This document shows, in pieces, positions 5,375-6,763 of a stretch of DNA of 6,763 nucleotides. Position numbers and translations under genes: made by a program. Origin of the DNA: Bacteroidales bacterium UBA5235 (GTDB taxonomy: Bacteria; Bacteroidota; Bacteroidia; Bacteroidales; VadinHA17); the NCBI GenBank assembly GCA_002409145.1, contig DHUL01000060.1, forward strand, positions 1-6,763, read 5' to 3'. Numbering within the stretch: the first letter of the stretch is position 1; each line of letters opens with the position of its first letter. Below the pieces are notes generated by a model. It was not told where the DNA came from, ran no database searches, and worked only from the letters and a program-made list of their open reading frames with translations.

Positions 5375-5944
5375 TTAAAAATAGAATTCAATCCTTATCT
5401 CAGGAGTATCATAGATTTGATAATCATTTCCGGTAATGCTCCACAGAAAACTGATGTTCATGCTTGACCTTTTGCCTGTGCGTTGTGATAAACCTGCACC
5501 TGCCAGGAAGGTACCATGAAAAAATCGACCGTCAGCTTCAGGATCGGAAGTGAAAAAGGCACGTTGCAGGCTTAGTCCCTCATACTCACCATTAACAAAA
5601 ATTCCGGTGTTTAGGCCAATCGGGATAATATTGTTCAGGTCCTGCACAAGTGTCAGTTGCAGCATTGCCCTTCCTCCGTAGATGGAGGTCCGGCCATATG
5701 GATCTTTGTAATACTGGAATGACGGTCCGGCCCCTACAGCCACCCTGGGAAGCAACCATATACCTGCCAGGGGTGCCACCTCGATGTTGGTAACCGTTCC
5801 GAACTGAAGGCCGAACGAACCTCCGAAAAAGAGCCGCTGATTAACCGGAGGTCTTTCCTCATCCGCATTCTCCTTCACCGGGATCTGTCCGGCCGCAGCA
5901 GCCGCCATCGCCAGACATAAAGCCAATGCCAGTATCTTCCTCAT
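5375..5944 (-). CDS. Secreted, probable outer-membrane beta-barrel protein
   Basis: A 189-residue protein of unknown function. Residues 1-20 are a signal peptide (MRKILALALCLAMAAAAAGQ: basic start, then a hydrophobic alanine- and leucine-rich core). Cleavage is probably near AAG-Q; there is no lipobox cysteine at the cleavage region. The mature part alternates glycine, aromatic and polar residues in strand-like stretches (RLFFGGSFGLQFG 37-49, SIYGGRAMLQLTLVQ 87-101, MNISFLWSI 162-170) and ends in EIRIEFYF, a terminal phenylalanine typical of barrels inserted by the BAM machinery. At this size it would form about eight strands. The pattern resembles small barrel proteins common in Bacteroidota, but I cannot name a family. 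It is upstream of the slyD-like gene on the same strand and divergent from the dehydrogenase. Confidence 0.75.
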   Translation of the reverse strand: MRKILALALCLAMAAAAAGQIPVKENADEERPPVNQRLFFGGSFGLQFGTVTNIEVAPLAGIWLLPRVAVGAGPSFQYYKDPYGRTSIYGGRAMLQLTLVQDLNNIIPIGLNTGIFVNGEYEGLSLQRAFFTSDPEADGRFFHGTFLAGAGLSQRTGKRSSMNISFLWSITGNDYQIYDTPEIRIEFYF

Positions 5945-5981
5945 TGATGCAGTATCCTCATTTTGAGGCTACAAATAAAGT

Positions 5982-5989
5982 CAAAATTA
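5982..5989 (-). promoter_or_regulatory. Candidate -7 box for the outer-membrane gene
   Basis: The minus strand reads TAATTTTG, a perfect TAnnTTTG, 38 bases before the ATG at 5944. The nearest TTTG upstream (6016-6019) is about 26 bases away, too far for a standard -33 element. A weaker alternative is TTTATTTG at 5972-5979. Confidence 0.35.
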
Positions 5990-6029
5990 AGTACATTTAC
6001 GGTAGTTCTCCCTGGCAAAAAACAGAGGG

Positions 6030-6037
6030 TACATTTA
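6030..6037 (+). promoter_or_regulatory. Weak candidate -7 box for the dehydrogenase gene
   Basis: TACATTTA differs from TAnnTTTG only in the last base and ends 17 bases before the ATG at 6054. The word GTACATTTA also occurs at 5991-5999. No clear -33 element is visible. Confidence 0.2.
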
Positions 6038-6053
6038 TAGCACTGACAATAAG

Positions 6054-6749
6054 ATGAATATAGTAATAACAGGGGCATCGTCGGGCATAGGCCGGGAGAC
6101 AGCCATCAGGCTCTCGCAGGAGCCAGTAAACAGAATATTTGCAATAGCCCGCAACAGGAAATCGCTCACAAGCCTGTCCGGGGCAGCTGGACATAATAAT
6201 ATCATTCCCGTGCCCATGGATGTCACCTCAGGGCGTTCGTCGCTCAGTGAGCTTAAAAAGAGGCTTGAAAGGGATGCGGGAAGTGTGGACATACTGATAA
6301 ACAACGCAGGACATCTTGTAAACAAACCTTTTGAGGATCATACGGAGGCTGATATAGCTCAGTCCGTTTCTGTAAACTTCACCTCGGCAGCCAGGCTGAC
6401 AGCGGAACTCCTGCCGTTAATGGTTCGGGGTTCTCATGTTGTGAATATTGGAAGCATGGGAGGTTTCCAGGGCAGCCTGAAGTTTCCGGGACTGGCATGG
6501 TACAGCGCCACCAAGGGTGCCCTGGCTGTGCTTACGGAATGCCTTGCAGCAGAATTTGCCGAAAGGGGCATCTCGTTCAACTGCCTGTGCCCCGGAGCGG
6601 TACAGACTGAGATGTTTCAGAAAGCGTTTCCGGGATTCAGCGCACCAGTATCGCCTTTCGATATGGCCGGATTCATAGCCGATTTCGCAGTTAACGGCAA
6701 CAAGTTCTTCAATGGAAAGATCCTGCCGGTAGCGGTGTCCATTCCTTGA
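6054..6749 (+). CDS. Short-chain dehydrogenase/reductase (SDR), classical type
   Basis: A 231-residue soluble oxidoreductase with a Rossmann fold, slightly short for a classical SDR but complete. The cofactor motif TGASSGIG is at 6-13, the adenine-pocket aspartate in MDVT at 56, NNAG at 83-86, and the catalytic tetrad Asn108, Ser134, Tyr150 and Lys154 (YSATK). CPGAVQTEM (179-187) is the usual nicotinamide-side loop. Arginines at 33 and 35, after the second beta strand, favour NADP(H) over NAD(H). The variable substrate loop (about 188-205) is short. The substrate cannot be read from the sequence, and the neighbours give no pathway. The start lacks a Shine-Dalgarno but leads directly into the first beta strand (MNIVITGA), so no later start is possible. 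Confidence 0.93.
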   Translation: MNIVITGASSGIGRETAIRLSQEPVNRIFAIARNRKSLTSLSGAAGHNNIIPVPMDVTSGRSSLSELKKRLERDAGSVDILINNAGHLVNKPFEDHTEADIAQSVSVNFTSAARLTAELLPLMVRGSHVVNIGSMGGFQGSLKFPGLAWYSATKGALAVLTECLAAEFAERGISFNCLCPGAVQTEMFQKAFPGFSAPVSPFDMAGFIADFAVNGNKFFNGKILPVAVSIP

Positions 6750-6755
6750 GGCGAA

Positions 6756-6763
6756 AGGCAGTA
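6756..6763 (+). repeat. Possible start of another heptamer element, cut by the window edge
   Basis: The last eight bases, AGGCAGTA, are identical to 4698-4705, the start of the inverted-repeat element after the symporter. In both places the word follows a plus-strand gene at once (overlapping the stop there, six bases after it here). Only eight bases are visible. Confidence 0.3.

Overview
The window looks like a chromosomal segment of a Bacteroidota (Bacteroidales-like) bacterium. The reasons are: several upstream regions carry the -7 box TAnnTTTG typical of that phylum; most starts lack a strong Shine-Dalgarno sequence; the XRE regulator and the small outer-membrane protein resemble types I associate with that phylum; and moderate-GC genes are separated by very AT-rich spacers. 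No rRNA, tRNA, CRISPR array, phage or insertion-sequence gene is visible. The assignment comes from recalled family features, not from a search.

Left part (1-2807), all on the minus strand. Reading in the direction of transcription there is an XRE-family DNA-binding protein (2807-2355), PyrK (2311-1532) and PyrD (1550-636), the two subunits of NAD-dependent class 1B dihydroorotate dehydrogenase, and an Lrp/AsnC-family regulator (564-94) followed by a clear intrinsic terminator (67-40). pyrK and pyrD overlap by 19 bases. pyrK has its own -7 box and strong ribosome binding site, which place its start at 2311.

Middle (2808-3463): a 656-base, very AT-rich divergent intergenic region. It holds two clusters of the palindrome TTACAnnTGTAA: four sites at 23-24 base spacing next to the XRE gene, and four more about 240 bases away on the side of the transporter. 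The palindromes contain the promoter -7 box (TACATTTG) facing the flanking gene on each side. This is the strongest candidate for something undescribed: an autoregulated XRE switch that also controls the transporter.

Right part. A dicarboxylate/amino acid:cation symporter (3464-4699, +) has the residues expected for acidic amino acids, but NMNGT replaces the canonical NMDGT sodium-site motif. It converges on a SlyD-like FKBP prolyl isomerase with a four-cysteine tail (5334-4798, -). Between them lies a 91-base inverted repeat whose arms are heptamer arrays (AGGCAGT / AGGCAAT). Upstream of the isomerase gene is a small secreted, probably outer-membrane beta-barrel protein (5944-5375, -), and divergent from it a short-chain dehydrogenase (6054-6749, +). 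Just after the dehydrogenase stop the window ends in AGGCAGTA, the same word that begins the heptamer element.

How the genes may work together (inference): PyrK and PyrD oxidise dihydroorotate to orotate. Aspartate, a likely substrate of the symporter, is the precursor that enters pyrimidine synthesis at aspartate carbamoyltransferase. An XRE protein sitting upstream of pyrK-pyrD and flanked by shared operators could therefore link uptake to nucleotide synthesis.
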